Shown in pieces: positions 44,448 through 52,836 of a stretch of DNA of 53,701 nt; within the stretch, counting starts at the first letter, position 1; every line of letters starts with the position of its first letter. The notes under the pieces are model-generated. The model saw nothing but the letters and a program-made list of their open reading frames with translations. It ran no database searches and had not been told where the DNA came from. The translations under genes and the position numbers were made by a program. The DNA comes from CAYSEW01 sp964430245 (lineage in GTDB: Bacteria > Bacteroidota > Bacteroidia > Flavobacteriales_D > Parvicellaceae): contig CAYSEW010000019.1 of NCBI GenBank assembly GCA_964430245.1, positions 1 through 53,701 of the forward strand, given 5' to 3'.

Positions 44448-46451
44448 TTATTTCATCAAAGTTACATGACCTGTTTTTTGATGATAGCTATTATCGTTAA
44501 AAGTATATTTTAACAAATATACATATACTCCTGTAGGTACAAGCCCCCCTTTGTAGCTTCCATCCCAATGTTGGTATTGGTTATTTGTTTGAAAGATCAA
44601 TCCACCCCACCTATTAAAGATCAATAACTCGTATTTATTGAAATCACATTCAAATTTAGGATAGAAAGTATCATTAACTCCATTATTATCTGGAGTAAAT
44701 ACATTGGGAAGATATACATAACAACCACACTCATCAATTGATAGATTCATAGACTCTGTAGTTGTTCCGCATTGATTACTTATAGCCAATGAATAGGTTC
44801 CTTGTTCATATATTGCTAGTGTTGGATTATCTGAACCATCTTGCCATAAATAGGAAACATTAGAAAGAGTAGCATCTAGTACTATAGCTTCTCCTTCACA
44901 AATAGTAGTGTCGTTCCCTAAATCAAAATTTGGGACAGAAATATAGTTAATGTTAATTGTATCTGTTTCAATACATCCATTAAGTGTAAATTCTAACCAG
45001 TAAGAACCATTTTGAGTAACGCTATAGTTTGGATTGCCTGAACCATCTTGCCATAAATAGCTGGCGTTAGGGTAGAAGGCATCTATTATAAGTAATTCGC
45101 CTTGGCAAAGAGTAGTGTCTACACCTAGATCTATAACGGGCATTGTTACAAAACCTATGTTTATAGAATCTGTCGAACTACAATTGTTAACCATTAATTC
45201 CACCCAATAGGTTCCTTGCTGTGTTACATTGAAAGTTGAATTAATAGAATTGTCTTGCCATAGGTAGGAAGCATTTGTAAGTGTGGCATCAAGAATTAAA
45301 CTATCCCCTTGGCATATAAGCGTGTCATTACCAAGATTAATAGCGGGTAATGGATCGATAGTTATATTGATAGTGTCTGTAGTGCTACAATTATTAACTG
45401 TCAATTCTACCCAATAGCTCCCTTGTTGAGAAACATTGTATGTAGGATTAGTAGATCCATCCTGCCATAAATAAGTTGCATTAAGAGTAGTGGCATCTAA
45501 TAAAATGGATGCTCCCTGGCAAAGAGTCGTATCGTTACCTAAATTAAGATTTTGAGGCAAGAAATAATTTACATTAATGGTGTCATAAAATACCATTGAA
45601 CAAGTAGAAACCTCTACCCAGTAGGTTCCTTGTTGTGTAACATTAAAAGTAGAATTTACAGATCCATCTTGCCACAAATAAGTGGCACCTAGTATTGATG
45701 CATCTAATAGAAAACTATCATTTGGACAAAGTATCGTATCATTGCCCAGATTCAATGAGTTCTGAGTAACCGTTCCAGTTGAGGAATAAATGATCTCTAT
45801 TTTAGGATGAAGATTAGGGTCTGGGTTGTCACTTGAAGCGAATAACATTCTTCTATAATATTGCTCATTAGTGAGTTTAAATAAAAAACCATGTCCTGTA
45901 GTAGGATTGTTGATCATGTCCTGGATCATGGCAGTAACATCTATATTTAAATAATCTTGTATGGCACTAGTACTTTGGGGTAATATCACTTGATTGACTG
46001 TTGTAGTTGGTGGTTGATTCCCCCAAGTCAATGTGTTTTCGTTCCAGCCATTTGTAATTTGTTGTAGAACAGCTTCATTTGAACCGCTTAATGTAGAATG
46101 GGTACCAATAACTGTAGAATTATAAGAATATAAAGATAAATAAGCTCCAATTATTGTTGAATTTAATGGAATGGCAGAAAGGTCAAATTCAATTAAACTT
46201 CTATGGGTTACAGGAGTTCCAGAATTGGTCCATGCATGGGCATTGAAATCGACATTGTTACTGTAATTCGTGTTAGGAGATAAGCTTCTAATTAAAGCAT
46301 CCTTCCCACAAAAACTGTCTGGCTGTAATACTAACGTATCTTGAGAAAATGAATGGTCTGTAATCATAAATATCAAGAGGATGTGAAATAATCGATGAAA
46401 TGAGATCATTCTTTTTGTAAAACCTATGATGCTATTAAAATAAGTACTCAT
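44448..46451 (-). CDS. T9SS type B secreted protein with a DNRLRE domain and five Ig-like repeats
   Basis: 667 aa. A hydrophobic signal ends near HSFSQ (about 37); Met15 is an alternative start. A DNRLRE-type domain (about 45-215, ALIRSLSPNTNY, LIEFDLSAIPLNS) precedes five tandem Ig-like repeats of about 75 residues, each with LGNDTxLCxG, LDAT, YLWQDGS and GxYWVE. The gliding-motility-associated C-terminal domain (from about PNVFTPDNNGVNDTF to the end) marks type B T9SS secretion. A large surface adhesin-like protein. Confidence 0.9.
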   Translation of the reverse strand: MSTYFNSIIGFTKRMISFHRLFHILLIFMITDHSFSQDTLVLQPDSFCGKDALIRSLSPNTNYSNNVDFNAHAWTNSGTPVTHRSLIEFDLSAIPLNSTIIGAYLSLYSYNSTVIGTHSTLSGSNEAVLQQITNGWNENTLTWGNQPPTTTVNQVILPQSTSAIQDYLNIDVTAMIQDMINNPTTGHGFLFKLTNEQYYRRMLFASSDNPDPNLHPKIEIIYSSTGTVTQNSLNLGNDTILCPNDSFLLDASILGATYLWQDGSVNSTFNVTQQGTYWVEVSTCSMVFYDTINVNYFLPQNLNLGNDTTLCQGASILLDATTLNATYLWQDGSTNPTYNVSQQGSYWVELTVNNCSTTDTINITIDPLPAINLGNDTLICQGDSLILDATLTNASYLWQDNSINSTFNVTQQGTYWVELMVNNCSSTDSINIGFVTMPVIDLGVDTTLCQGELLIIDAFYPNASYLWQDGSGNPNYSVTQNGSYWLEFTLNGCIETDTININYISVPNFDLGNDTTICEGEAIVLDATLSNVSYLWQDGSDNPTLAIYEQGTYSLAISNQCGTTTESMNLSIDECGCYVYLPNVFTPDNNGVNDTFYPKFECDFNKYELLIFNRWGGLIFQTNNQYQHWDGSYKGGLVPTGVYVYLLKYTFNDNSYHQKTGHVTLMK

Positions 46452-46709
46452 TAAATCTATGTATATATTAGGGAAAAACAGTATATAATTTAGAAATAGG
46501 TAGAAACCAGTTAGAATTCGGTATGCAATTCATTGTTAATTAGAATGTATTACAATATTGAAATTTAGGAATAGTAAATAGAAACTACAGATGCTTTTCA
46601 TTATTAGGGGTTTATTAAACAAGTTAGTGCTTTTTTTTAAGCTTTTAGGAATTAAAATTGTTCGATTTCTTTTAGGGATTGTTTTGTTTAATTAGTTTTT
46701 CTTAAGTTA

Positions 46710-47240
46710 TTACTTTGTTGTTTCTCCTCCCATTTTGGTAAAAAAGCTATCAATGGGTTCCCATAATTCAATTTTATTTCCTTCCAGATCCATTATATGA
46801 ACAAACTTTCCATATTCATATGCTGTTATTCCGTCAACTATGGTCACTCCATTTTTTTTTAATTTTTCTACTAAAGCATCAATATTCTGAACTCTGTAAT
46901 TGATCATGAACTCTTTTTTCGAAGGGTCGAAATAATTGGTTGAATCTTCAATGGGGCTCCAGCTGAGGTAATTAATTTCATCTGGACGATGTGTGTTTCT
47001 GAATTCAAAAGGTGATCCGTATTCATTAATGGCAAGACCTAAGTTATTACCATACCATTCTTTTACTGCTTGAGGATCTTTAGATTTAAAGAAAACACCT
47101 CCAATTCCAGTTACTTTAGGGGTGGTGTCATTCATTAAAGCAGGATTTTCTAATTCTTGTGTATTATTATTAGTTTCATTAGTGTTACAACTTGTAATGA
47201 TAAAAGAGATTAATATTAGATTATGTAATTTATAGGTCAT
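46710..47240 (-). CDS. VOC-family lipoprotein
   Basis: 176 aa. The lipobox ITSC (about residue 18) is followed by an Asn/Thr-rich linker and one VOC domain (about 43-165, GIGGVFFKSKDPQAVKEWY, VHIMDLEGNKIELWEP). Putative metal Glu lies in KIELWEP. A VOC domain on a lipoprotein is unusual, since most are cytoplasmic, so the linker may be processed. Eight bases separate it from the propeller gene upstream. The 258-bp spacer 46452-46709 holds no recognisable feature. Confidence 0.8.
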   Translation of the reverse strand: MTYKLHNLILISFIITSCNTNETNNNTQELENPALMNDTTPKVTGIGGVFFKSKDPQAVKEWYGNNLGLAINEYGSPFEFRNTHRPDEINYLSWSPIEDSTNYFDPSKKEFMINYRVQNIDALVEKLKKNGVTIVDGITAYEYGKFVHIMDLEGNKIELWEPIDSFFTKMGGETTK

Positions 47241-47248
47241 CGTTGGTG

Positions 47249-48682
47249 TTACTTTTTATTGTAATCAGTAATTATCATTTTTAAAGTGCTAATATTTTCA
47301 TCTTTATAATATGCATTTACAATATATATCCCGTTTTCTAAAGTTGATGTATTCACTTGATATAAGTTAGTTGGCATGAATGATTTTTCAATTAGAAGGG
47401 CACTAGTTTGATTAAATATTTTTATATGATCAAATAAAGAAGAATATGACTTAATGAAAATAGTATTAGTTGTAGGGTTAGGAAATAAGGTTAATTCAAT
47501 ACAATTAAAATTTTCACTCAGTAAACCGTTTGTAAGATTTGAATCAAGATAAAAGTAGCCAATATTTGGATTAAAGTTAAATAGTGAATCTTGCATTCCA
47601 CTATAATAAACCCTCAAAGTATCTTTATAAATAATAGCCGATGGATAATTAGTTCCTAATTGATCCCATGAGCCATTTGGACCATTTGTTATGATAGGAT
47701 TATTTCCAATTTTGGTGAAATTAATTCCATCTACAGAAATAGCTAGTCCAATTTTTTGTGAGAAAAAAGGGAATGTGCCAGATGAATATGTGTTTCCGCC
47801 ATAAAACATCCAATATTCATTTTCCATTTTTATAACATAGGGAGCATATATTAATTTACTATCAAAATCGCCACTATTACCTATGTCTAGAGCAAGAATG
47901 GGTGAAGACCAATTAATTCCATCTATTGACTCAGAATATAGAATTCTATATCTAAAGTCTGAAACCCCACTACAATTTGGATTTGAACAGCCTAATCCAA
48001 TATACCATATTTTAAAAGTACTAGTAATCGAATCATAAAAAAGCGAAGGTTCAGCAACAGAACTAAATAAGTAATTTATTGTGTCTGGCAATCCTCCTGT
48101 AGTAGAGGGTATACCGATTACAGGGTCACTATTTTGATAAAGAGGGTTTATGTCATTTGTGGGGTCATTATATTTTGTAAAATTCACGCCATCGCTTGAA
48201 TAGGCTAGTCCTATTTGATAGATTTCAATTGGATAAAGCCCTTGATTTAAAGTGTCTAAAATTGTTGTATCATGTTGACTTGCTGAGTAATAAAGCAAGT
48301 ACTTCATAGAGTCTGGATTTGAAATGACATAGATAACTCCAGGTGTTTCGACATCTAATTCGTCCCAACTACCTGCTGGACCAGTATTGAGGACAGGATA
48401 ATCTGTTTTTTCTATCCAATTATTTCCATCTAAAGAAACAGCGGTTCTAATTTGCGTCTGTACACCATAATTATTAGTTCCATAATACATTCTAAGACTA
48501 TCATTCCCCCAATGAATTACACATGGATCTGTTTTCCATCTTGTCCAGAATTCATTTGGATTGGTAGTGTTTAAGGTGTCAATAACTGGATTTTGAGGGT
48601 ATTTAATATAAGACTGAGCAGATGTGTTGAATTGAACAGATAGACAAATAAATAATATTAATAAGGATCTAATTTTAATCAT
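47249..48682 (-). CDS. T9SS-secreted glycosidase-like beta-propeller protein
   Basis: 477 aa. Signal peptide ends at NTSAQ. The body repeats the pattern W-x-K-x-x-x-N-P-(I/V)-x-x-x-x-x-G-x-W-D-E/Q (PVIDTLNTTNPNEFW, GPAGSWDELDVETPG, GPNGSWDQLGTNYPS), with SxDGxNxT motifs typical of five-bladed GH43/GH32-like propellers. A type A sorting domain begins near LTLFPNPTTN. Likely binds or cleaves an extracellular glycan. The catalytic acids cannot be assigned by eye. It lies just outside the cassette-like region. Confidence 0.8.
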   Translation of the reverse strand: MIKIRSLLILFICLSVQFNTSAQSYIKYPQNPVIDTLNTTNPNEFWTRWKTDPCVIHWGNDSLRMYYGTNNYGVQTQIRTAVSLDGNNWIEKTDYPVLNTGPAGSWDELDVETPGVIYVISNPDSMKYLLYYSASQHDTTILDTLNQGLYPIEIYQIGLAYSSDGVNFTKYNDPTNDINPLYQNSDPVIGIPSTTGGLPDTINYLFSSVAEPSLFYDSITSTFKIWYIGLGCSNPNCSGVSDFRYRILYSESIDGINWSSPILALDIGNSGDFDSKLIYAPYVIKMENEYWMFYGGNTYSSGTFPFFSQKIGLAISVDGINFTKIGNNPIITNGPNGSWDQLGTNYPSAIIYKDTLRVYYSGMQDSLFNFNPNIGYFYLDSNLTNGLLSENFNCIELTLFPNPTTNTIFIKSYSSLFDHIKIFNQTSALLIEKSFMPTNLYQVNTSTLENGIYIVNAYYKDENISTLKMIITDYNKK

Positions 48683-48696
48683 ATAGAGTAGTCACG

Positions 48697-48777
48697 AATA
48701 TCGTCCATACTATGTTATATAATTTAGTTTGTTTATTGATAGTATATGTTTTAATGCAGTTTAGACTTTGTTATGTG
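48697..48777. repeat. Degenerate attC-like site (S6)
   Basis: Right half TTTAGACTTTGTTATGTG (48760-48777) resembles TTTAGACWGTGTTAG of the other sites. A partner arm GTCCATACT (48703-48711) matches the right arm AGTTTAGAC (48758-48766) at six of nine pairs. The spacer (46 bases) is longer than in S2-S5. A diverged copy, or chance. Confidence 0.3.
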
Positions 48778-48781
48778 TATT

Positions 48782-49201
48782 TTATTCCTTTTCAATAACA
48801 ATTTTTTGAAAGATAGGAATTTGCTCATGGAATTTCAAGATAAATATATCAATTCCATCTTCGTTTAGTTTGCCATTTATTAATGCCTTATTTTCAATAA
48901 GTGTTTTAATCAAGGCCTTTCTTGTCAAAACTAAGTTCATATTCGTCATTATTTTTTTTTCTTTTAGAAAAATAACTTTATTATAAGCTGCGGTTGTCTC
49001 TGTTTTAGGGTGATAAGAAAGAAAGAAAAGTTCATTTCCCTCCAAATCACTAAAAGTAGTACCATTTAAATCACTCCTATAGGTTAGATAATCTAAATTG
49101 TCACTATACACTACATTTTTTTTGATTTTGATGTCCTGAGTATATGAGGAATTAGCACATACAAATATTATTAGTAGAGTTAAAAAATAATAAGTTTTCA
49201 T
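48782..49201 (-). CDS. Exported hypothetical protein (possible cassette gene)
   Basis: 139 aa from the ATG at 49201, which starts a clean signal peptide (MKTYYFLTLLIIFVC...); an upstream ATG adds 11 polar residues. The mature protein is basic/acidic and beta-rich (DLEGNELFFLSYHPKT), family unknown. It is enclosed by repeat S5 upstream and the weak S6 downstream, the arrangement of a gene cassette. Confidence 0.65.
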   Translation of the reverse strand: MKTYYFLTLLIIFVCANSSYTQDIKIKKNVVYSDNLDYLTYRSDLNGTTFSDLEGNELFFLSYHPKTETTAAYNKVIFLKEKKIMTNMNLVLTRKALIKTLIENKALINGKLNEDGIDIFILKFHEQIPIFQKIVIEKE

Positions 49202-49285
49202 TTCGTGTGTTTTTATGATTGATGCAAAAAACATACCGTTTAATTACTTGTTTGTCACTTTTGATGGGTAAAGAGTTAGTTGTAT

Positions 49286-49337
49286 ATAACGGTATGGCTA
49301 AACTAAGATATTAATTTAGTTTAGATACTGTTGGAGT
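49286..49337. repeat. attC-like site S5
   Basis: Inverted arms at 49296-49306 and 49316-49326 (CTAAACTAA/TTAGTTTAG, nine perfect pairs). Outer boxes are TAAC at 49287-49290 and GTTGGAG at 49330-49336. It is closest to S2. Minus-strand reading: CTCCAAC ... GTTATAT. Confidence 0.6.
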
Positions 49338-49545
49338 TCATAAATGGCTTATTTGATTGATCTTGCTCATGTATTCCAATTATAGCTATTTTTAAAATCA
49401 CTTTAATCTGTATTTTAACCAAAATCTATGTTATTGTATTTTAGATCAACTTTTTAGAATGAGACGTATAAGCAATTTAAGTTTTAATCGACATCACCAA
49501 TAATTACTAAATTATTGATTATATTATAAGTATTAAAATATTGTT
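49338..49545. other. Gene-free spacer between repeat S5 and the oxygenase-like gene
   Basis: The whole gap 49202-49545 exceeds 300 bases. Apart from repeat S5 (49286-49337) it holds AT-rich DNA without a credible coding frame, hairpin terminator or TAnnTTTG promoter. Any promoter for the plus-strand gene at 49546 should be in this stretch. Confidence 0.5.
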
Positions 49546-50604
49546 TTGAGTGCTGTTGAAGAAAATAGAAAAGAGAAATTTAGGGATAAAATCACACGAT
49601 TCGATCGTTATCACTATTCTATGCTTTGGCTTGCTGAACATTTTTTCGCTTCAAATAATAAAGTAAAGCAATTAAGGAGTGAATTAAGCGATTCATTATC
49701 TGCAAAAATTCCTGAAGAACTAGGAGGGCTGGGAGAAAATGGAGAAAACCATATTCCTGTTCCAGTCATTGAAGGGTTAAACGTTAAAGATTTTATTAAA
49801 AACTATCGAAAAAAATCGAAGCCTGTCGTACTAAAAAACGTAGCTTCCTCTTGGCCACTATACAAAAAATGGAATCCTGAGTTTTTTGCAAAACAATACC
49901 CCGAAGATCCCGTTATATTATTTGATGCAGCAATTGAAAGTAGGAATTTAGCATATACAGAGGGAAAAGAAACTAAAACTGTTTCACTTTCCGAGTTTGT
50001 CGAAGCCATGAATAACGGAGGAAATGATTATGCAAGATTACTACCAATTCTGGACCAACACCCAGAGCTTTTAAAGGATTTGGATGTTGATTGGTTGATG
50101 TCTGCTGCAAATAATCGTGCAAAGGGTAGTATAAAGCACCAATTATTTATGGGAGGTGCAGGTACATCTACACAAATGCATTGTGCAATTGGTTCAAATT
50201 TATTTATTCAAATTCATGGAAGAAAACAATGGTGGATTTATAGCAATAAAAATTCTCCTTTACTTAACCCTCTTGTAGATAGATCTGTTTTTTTTAGGAG
50301 TCAAGCAAGTGGCGAGAAACCGGAAGGTAATTTTAAAAAAGCAGACGGATGGACTGTGATTCTTGAGCCTGGAGATGTTTTATATAATCCACCGTTTTTC
50401 TGGCATCAAACACGCAGTATAGATACAAATATTGGTGTTGGGTTTCGGTGGTTTTCCCTTGCTTCTATTCTAAAGGTTAGTCCTGCTCAGTTTTTGATGA
50501 CCCTAACGGCCAGCAACCCATCAGTTCGCGAAGCGAAGAAGTTGAAACAAAATTTCGCGAAAGTTTATGCCGAATTATTGGAGAAACAAAATGCAGCGAA
50601 ATGA
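49546..50604 (+). CDS. JmjC/cupin-8-like non-haem iron protein with HxA in place of HxD
   Basis: 352 aa, start TTG at 49546 (no ATG before residue 26). Cupin_8/JmjC landmarks: KPVVLKNVASSWPLYKKW (about 92-109), the core STQMHCAIGSNLFIQIHGRKQWW (His212-Cys213-Ala214, Lys227) and EPGDVLYNPPFFWHQTR (distal His287, Arg290). The canonical facial triad HxD...H reads HxA...H. In 2-oxoglutarate halogenases the Asp is replaced by Ala/Gly so that chloride can bind iron. The gene could therefore encode a halogenase, or a non-catalytic relative. It is the only plus-strand gene within the cassette-like region and ends nine bases from a convergent gene. Confidence 0.8.
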   Translation: MSAVEENRKEKFRDKITRFDRYHYSMLWLAEHFFASNNKVKQLRSELSDSLSAKIPEELGGLGENGENHIPVPVIEGLNVKDFIKNYRKKSKPVVLKNVASSWPLYKKWNPEFFAKQYPEDPVILFDAAIESRNLAYTEGKETKTVSLSEFVEAMNNGGNDYARLLPILDQHPELLKDLDVDWLMSAANNRAKGSIKHQLFMGGAGTSTQMHCAIGSNLFIQIHGRKQWWIYSNKNSPLLNPLVDRSVFFRSQASGEKPEGNFKKADGWTVILEPGDVLYNPPFFWHQTRSIDTNIGVGFRWFSLASILKVSPAQFLMTLTASNPSVREAKKLKQNFAKVYAELLEKQNAAK

Positions 50605-50613
50605 GAAAGGAAA

Positions 50614-50985
50614 TTATGTGATTTCTTCCTTATCTGGTGTTGTAGAAAGTTTGTGATTTATCTTATTTAATTCTACAAATACTTTTCCATTCCATTTCAT
50701 TTCCGGTCCACGACCAACGGTGAATTTCATGCCAAATAGGATTAAGATGATCATAAAAACAATCCCTATGATAAAATTCTTCTTTTTAAATCCATTTTTT
50801 TTAGGGTTAGCAATGGTCAGATTAATTATTAATTGAATTAATCCGGTTAATGAAATAAAGATCAAATAGAACAAGTCTCCGAGCCCATGACCGAACGTAA
50901 CTTTTCCTTGAAGTATTAAAATGATCAGAATAACATAAAGAAAAAAGACAATCCAATTAAATACTATTTGATATGATAATCTCAA
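50614..50985 (-). CDS. Small membrane protein (possible cassette gene)
   Basis: 123 aa. Three hydrophobic helices (about 8-25, 35-58, 71-88) and a polar C-terminus. The start is TTG at 50985 unless translation starts at an internal Met. No family recognised. Repeat S4 lies just upstream of its start. Confidence 0.6.
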   Translation of the reverse strand: MRLSYQIVFNWIVFFLYVILIILILQGKVTFGHGLGDLFYLIFISLTGLIQLIINLTIANPKKNGFKKKNFIIGIVFMIILILFGMKFTVGRGPEMKWNGKVFVELNKINHKLSTTPDKEEIT

Positions 50986-51002
50986 TCCAATTCTAATTTT
51001 CT

Positions 51003-51053
51003 ACAAGGTTGTGGCTAAAGGTAGTTGGAAATTGGCTTTAGACAGTGTTAGGT
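51003..51053. repeat. attC-like site S4
   Basis: Arms GGCTAAAG (51013-51020) and CTTTAGAC (51036-51043), outer GTTAGGT at 51047-51053, which fits GTTRRRY; on the minus strand ACCTAAC fits RYYYAAC exactly. Bases 51016-51051 match S3 (52417-52452) at 34 of 36 positions. The stop codon of the 162-aa gene is inside the site. Confidence 0.7.
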
Positions 51054-51526
51054 GTTGGTTTTTTTATTTCATATTTATTTACAATATTTTGCAAACTCCA
51101 TATACCCATAATCCAATTAATTATTAAAAAATATCTTACAAAATAATCAATGATTGATATAGATTCATTGTTTTTTTGATTCAATAAATTTTCTTCATAT
51201 TTAAGTGAATACCTGGAAAGTATTAAAATAAATATCGACAATAAAAAGCCCACGATTATTAGAGCTAATTTAAAATTATCATTTTCTAAAATTGGGGATT
51301 TGTTAATTAGTAAATATGGATATGAAATGAAAAATAAATTAATAGCAACTGCAATAATTATAAATATTGTTGAAATTACTCTTTTAATGTTGCTTCTTGG
51401 AATAACTGTATTTAAAATACCCCAAAGCCAAAGACTGTAAAATGGTGGTAAAATTAATAAATACATTAGCCTAGAATTGGGAGCAATATTCATTAACTTA
51501 TGTGATATATTCAATATTTTATTCAT
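51038..51526 (-). CDS. Polytopic membrane protein (possible cassette gene)
   Basis: 162 aa with four hydrophobic helices (about 17-37, 47-70, 84-106, 128-146). No family recognised. The last codons and stop lie within repeat S4, giving a C-terminal NTV shared with the methyltransferase at 52822. Twenty-five bases separate it from the upstream lipoprotein gene. Confidence 0.6.
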   Translation of the reverse strand: MNKILNISHKLMNIAPNSRLMYLLILPPFYSLWLWGILNTVIPRSNIKRVISTIFIIIAVAINLFFISYPYLLINKSPILENDNFKLALIIVGFLLSIFILILSRYSLKYEENLLNQKNNESISIIDYFVRYFLIINWIMGIWSLQNIVNKYEIKKPTPNTV

Positions 51527-51551
51527 TTTTTAAGCTTACACCTTGTTGGAG

Positions 51552-52388
51552 CTAGTTTATTTTTTCTTTGTTAAGGTGTATATATTTCACATCACAATCT
51601 TTAATGTGATGGTATTGGTTCATGGCATTTCCGTAGTTCTGTATAATTAATTCATCATCATTTACTTGTGCTTCTAATGTATAACCCTCAGATTGAGAAT
51701 TCAAGTTTGTAAAGAGAAAATACACATTGTTTTTAACCGTATCAATTTTGAGATTTCCTGAGTTTTTTAAAGTGGCGGTAGTTAGTTGGTATTTATATAG
51801 TATATCACTCTTCTCCACTGAAATTTTAATATCACAGGCTTCATCTTGCGATGTATAGTTTCCGGTATATTTATCTGTTTCATTGATCTTGGGATTGTTG
51901 GCACTTTTCTTTTTAAAGGTAGTTAAAACAGTTTCACTGTTTGTTTCTTCATCTTCCTCGGCCTCGCACCAGAGTCTATATTGTAAGGAGTCTCCTTTGT
52001 CCATTATTTGCCCATAGCAAAATAGACCTGCATCTGCTCCAAAATATGCTCCTATAACATCTGGAGTTTTTAAGTTGCTGCATGGTTCTCCAATTCCTCT
52101 ATCGAGAAAATTACATGGAGATACTCTAGAATACAGAGTGTCCATAGTGTACTCTTGTCCTTGATAGGTGAATTTTATCAAAGAATACTTTTCAAAATAA
52201 GGTTCACCTTTTTCGCTATTTGTTATATCCCAACTGAATTCATCTGCGATTTGACCACTATCAAGTTTCACATTAGCTACTTGCGAATAAGGATTTGAGT
52301 TATTTTGATCAACCTTGGGACTGTTATTACAAGCAACCATACCAATAATTATTAGCATTGGAATGATAGGTGTTAATTTATTTCTCAT
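51552..52388 (-). CDS. Lipoprotein of unknown function (possible cassette gene)
   Basis: 278 aa. The signal peptide ends with GMVAC (acylated Cys at residue 20). The mature protein is acidic in the middle (CEAEEDEETNSET) and beta-rich towards the end. Not recognised. It shares a cassette with the 162-aa gene: no complete repeat separates them, only a short GTTGGAG at 51545-51551. Confidence 0.65.
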   Translation of the reverse strand: MRNKLTPIIPMLIIIGMVACNNSPKVDQNNSNPYSQVANVKLDSGQIADEFSWDITNSEKGEPYFEKYSLIKFTYQGQEYTMDTLYSRVSPCNFLDRGIGEPCSNLKTPDVIGAYFGADAGLFCYGQIMDKGDSLQYRLWCEAEEDEETNSETVLTTFKKKSANNPKINETDKYTGNYTSQDEACDIKISVEKSDILYKYQLTTATLKNSGNLKIDTVKNNVYFLFTNLNSQSEGYTLEAQVNDDELIIQNYGNAMNQYHHIKDCDVKYIHLNKEKIN

Positions 52389-52403
52389 GTTTTTGAATTA
52401 GCA

Positions 52404-52453
52404 CGAACGTTGCGTCTAAAGGTAGTTGGAAATGGGCTTTAAACAGTGTTAGT
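52404..52453. repeat. attC-like site S3
   Basis: Arms GTCTAAAG (52414-52421) and CTTTAAAC (52437-52444), one G-T wobble. Outer boxes GAAC (52405-52408 region) and GTTAGTC (52448-52454 region). Almost identical to S4 over 36 bases. It lies between the 102-aa and 278-aa genes. Confidence 0.7.
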
Positions 52454-52457
52454 CATT

Positions 52458-52766
52458 TTATTTAAAATTATCTGTAAACCCTTTCATTATTCTGTCATTT
52501 GGTGAAGAGAAAAGAGCCCAAATATTATCTGCATTAGCAGTTGATTTTAAATCAATATTAATTCCATTATCTGTTTTAGAAAGTATGATTTCAATTTTAC
52601 CTACTACAAAGAAATTATTAAATTTTCCAATTATTTGATTTAATGAGTCATTGCTTTCAATTTTTTTAAATCCACCACCATTTAATGCATCTAAACATTT
52701 TTCTTTTGCATTTTCAATAGATCCGTCAAATTGTAATGATTTTTCTTTACTTCTTCTTATAGCCAT
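52458..52766 (-). CDS. Small conserved-looking cytoplasmic protein (possible cassette gene)
   Basis: 102 aa, no signal peptide or TM helix. A compact alpha/beta sequence (SIENAKEKCLDALNGGGFKKIES, then INIDLKSTANADNIWALFSS), similar in character to small lipid- or phosphoinositide-binding-like domains, but not identified. The stop is four bases before S3, as expected for a cassette gene. Confidence 0.6.
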   Translation of the reverse strand: MAIRRSKEKSLQFDGSIENAKEKCLDALNGGGFKKIESNDSLNQIIGKFNNFFVVGKIEIILSKTDNGINIDLKSTANADNIWALFSSPNDRIMKGFTDNFK

Positions 52767-52786
52767 TTTACATTATTTAATTCATA

Positions 52787-52836
52787 TTACGGTGCGTCTA
52801 AACTAAGTTAGATAATTTAGTTTAGACTGTGTTAGC
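52787..52836. repeat. attC-like site S2
   Basis: Eleven-base perfect arms GTCTAAACTAA (52796-52806) and TTAGTTTAGAC (52817-52827). Outer boxes TTAC (52787-52790) and GTTAGCT (52831-52837). The methyltransferase stop codon (52822-52824) is inside the right arm. Unpaired spacers of five (GGTGC) and three (TGT) bases lie between outer and inner boxes. Confidence 0.7.

Noticed and set aside
46452..46709. Additional cassette site or small gene in the 258-bp spacer
   Set aside because: GTTAGAAT at about 46510 fits GTTRRRY, but no pairing arm or shared repeat half accompanies it, and no credible short gene is visible.
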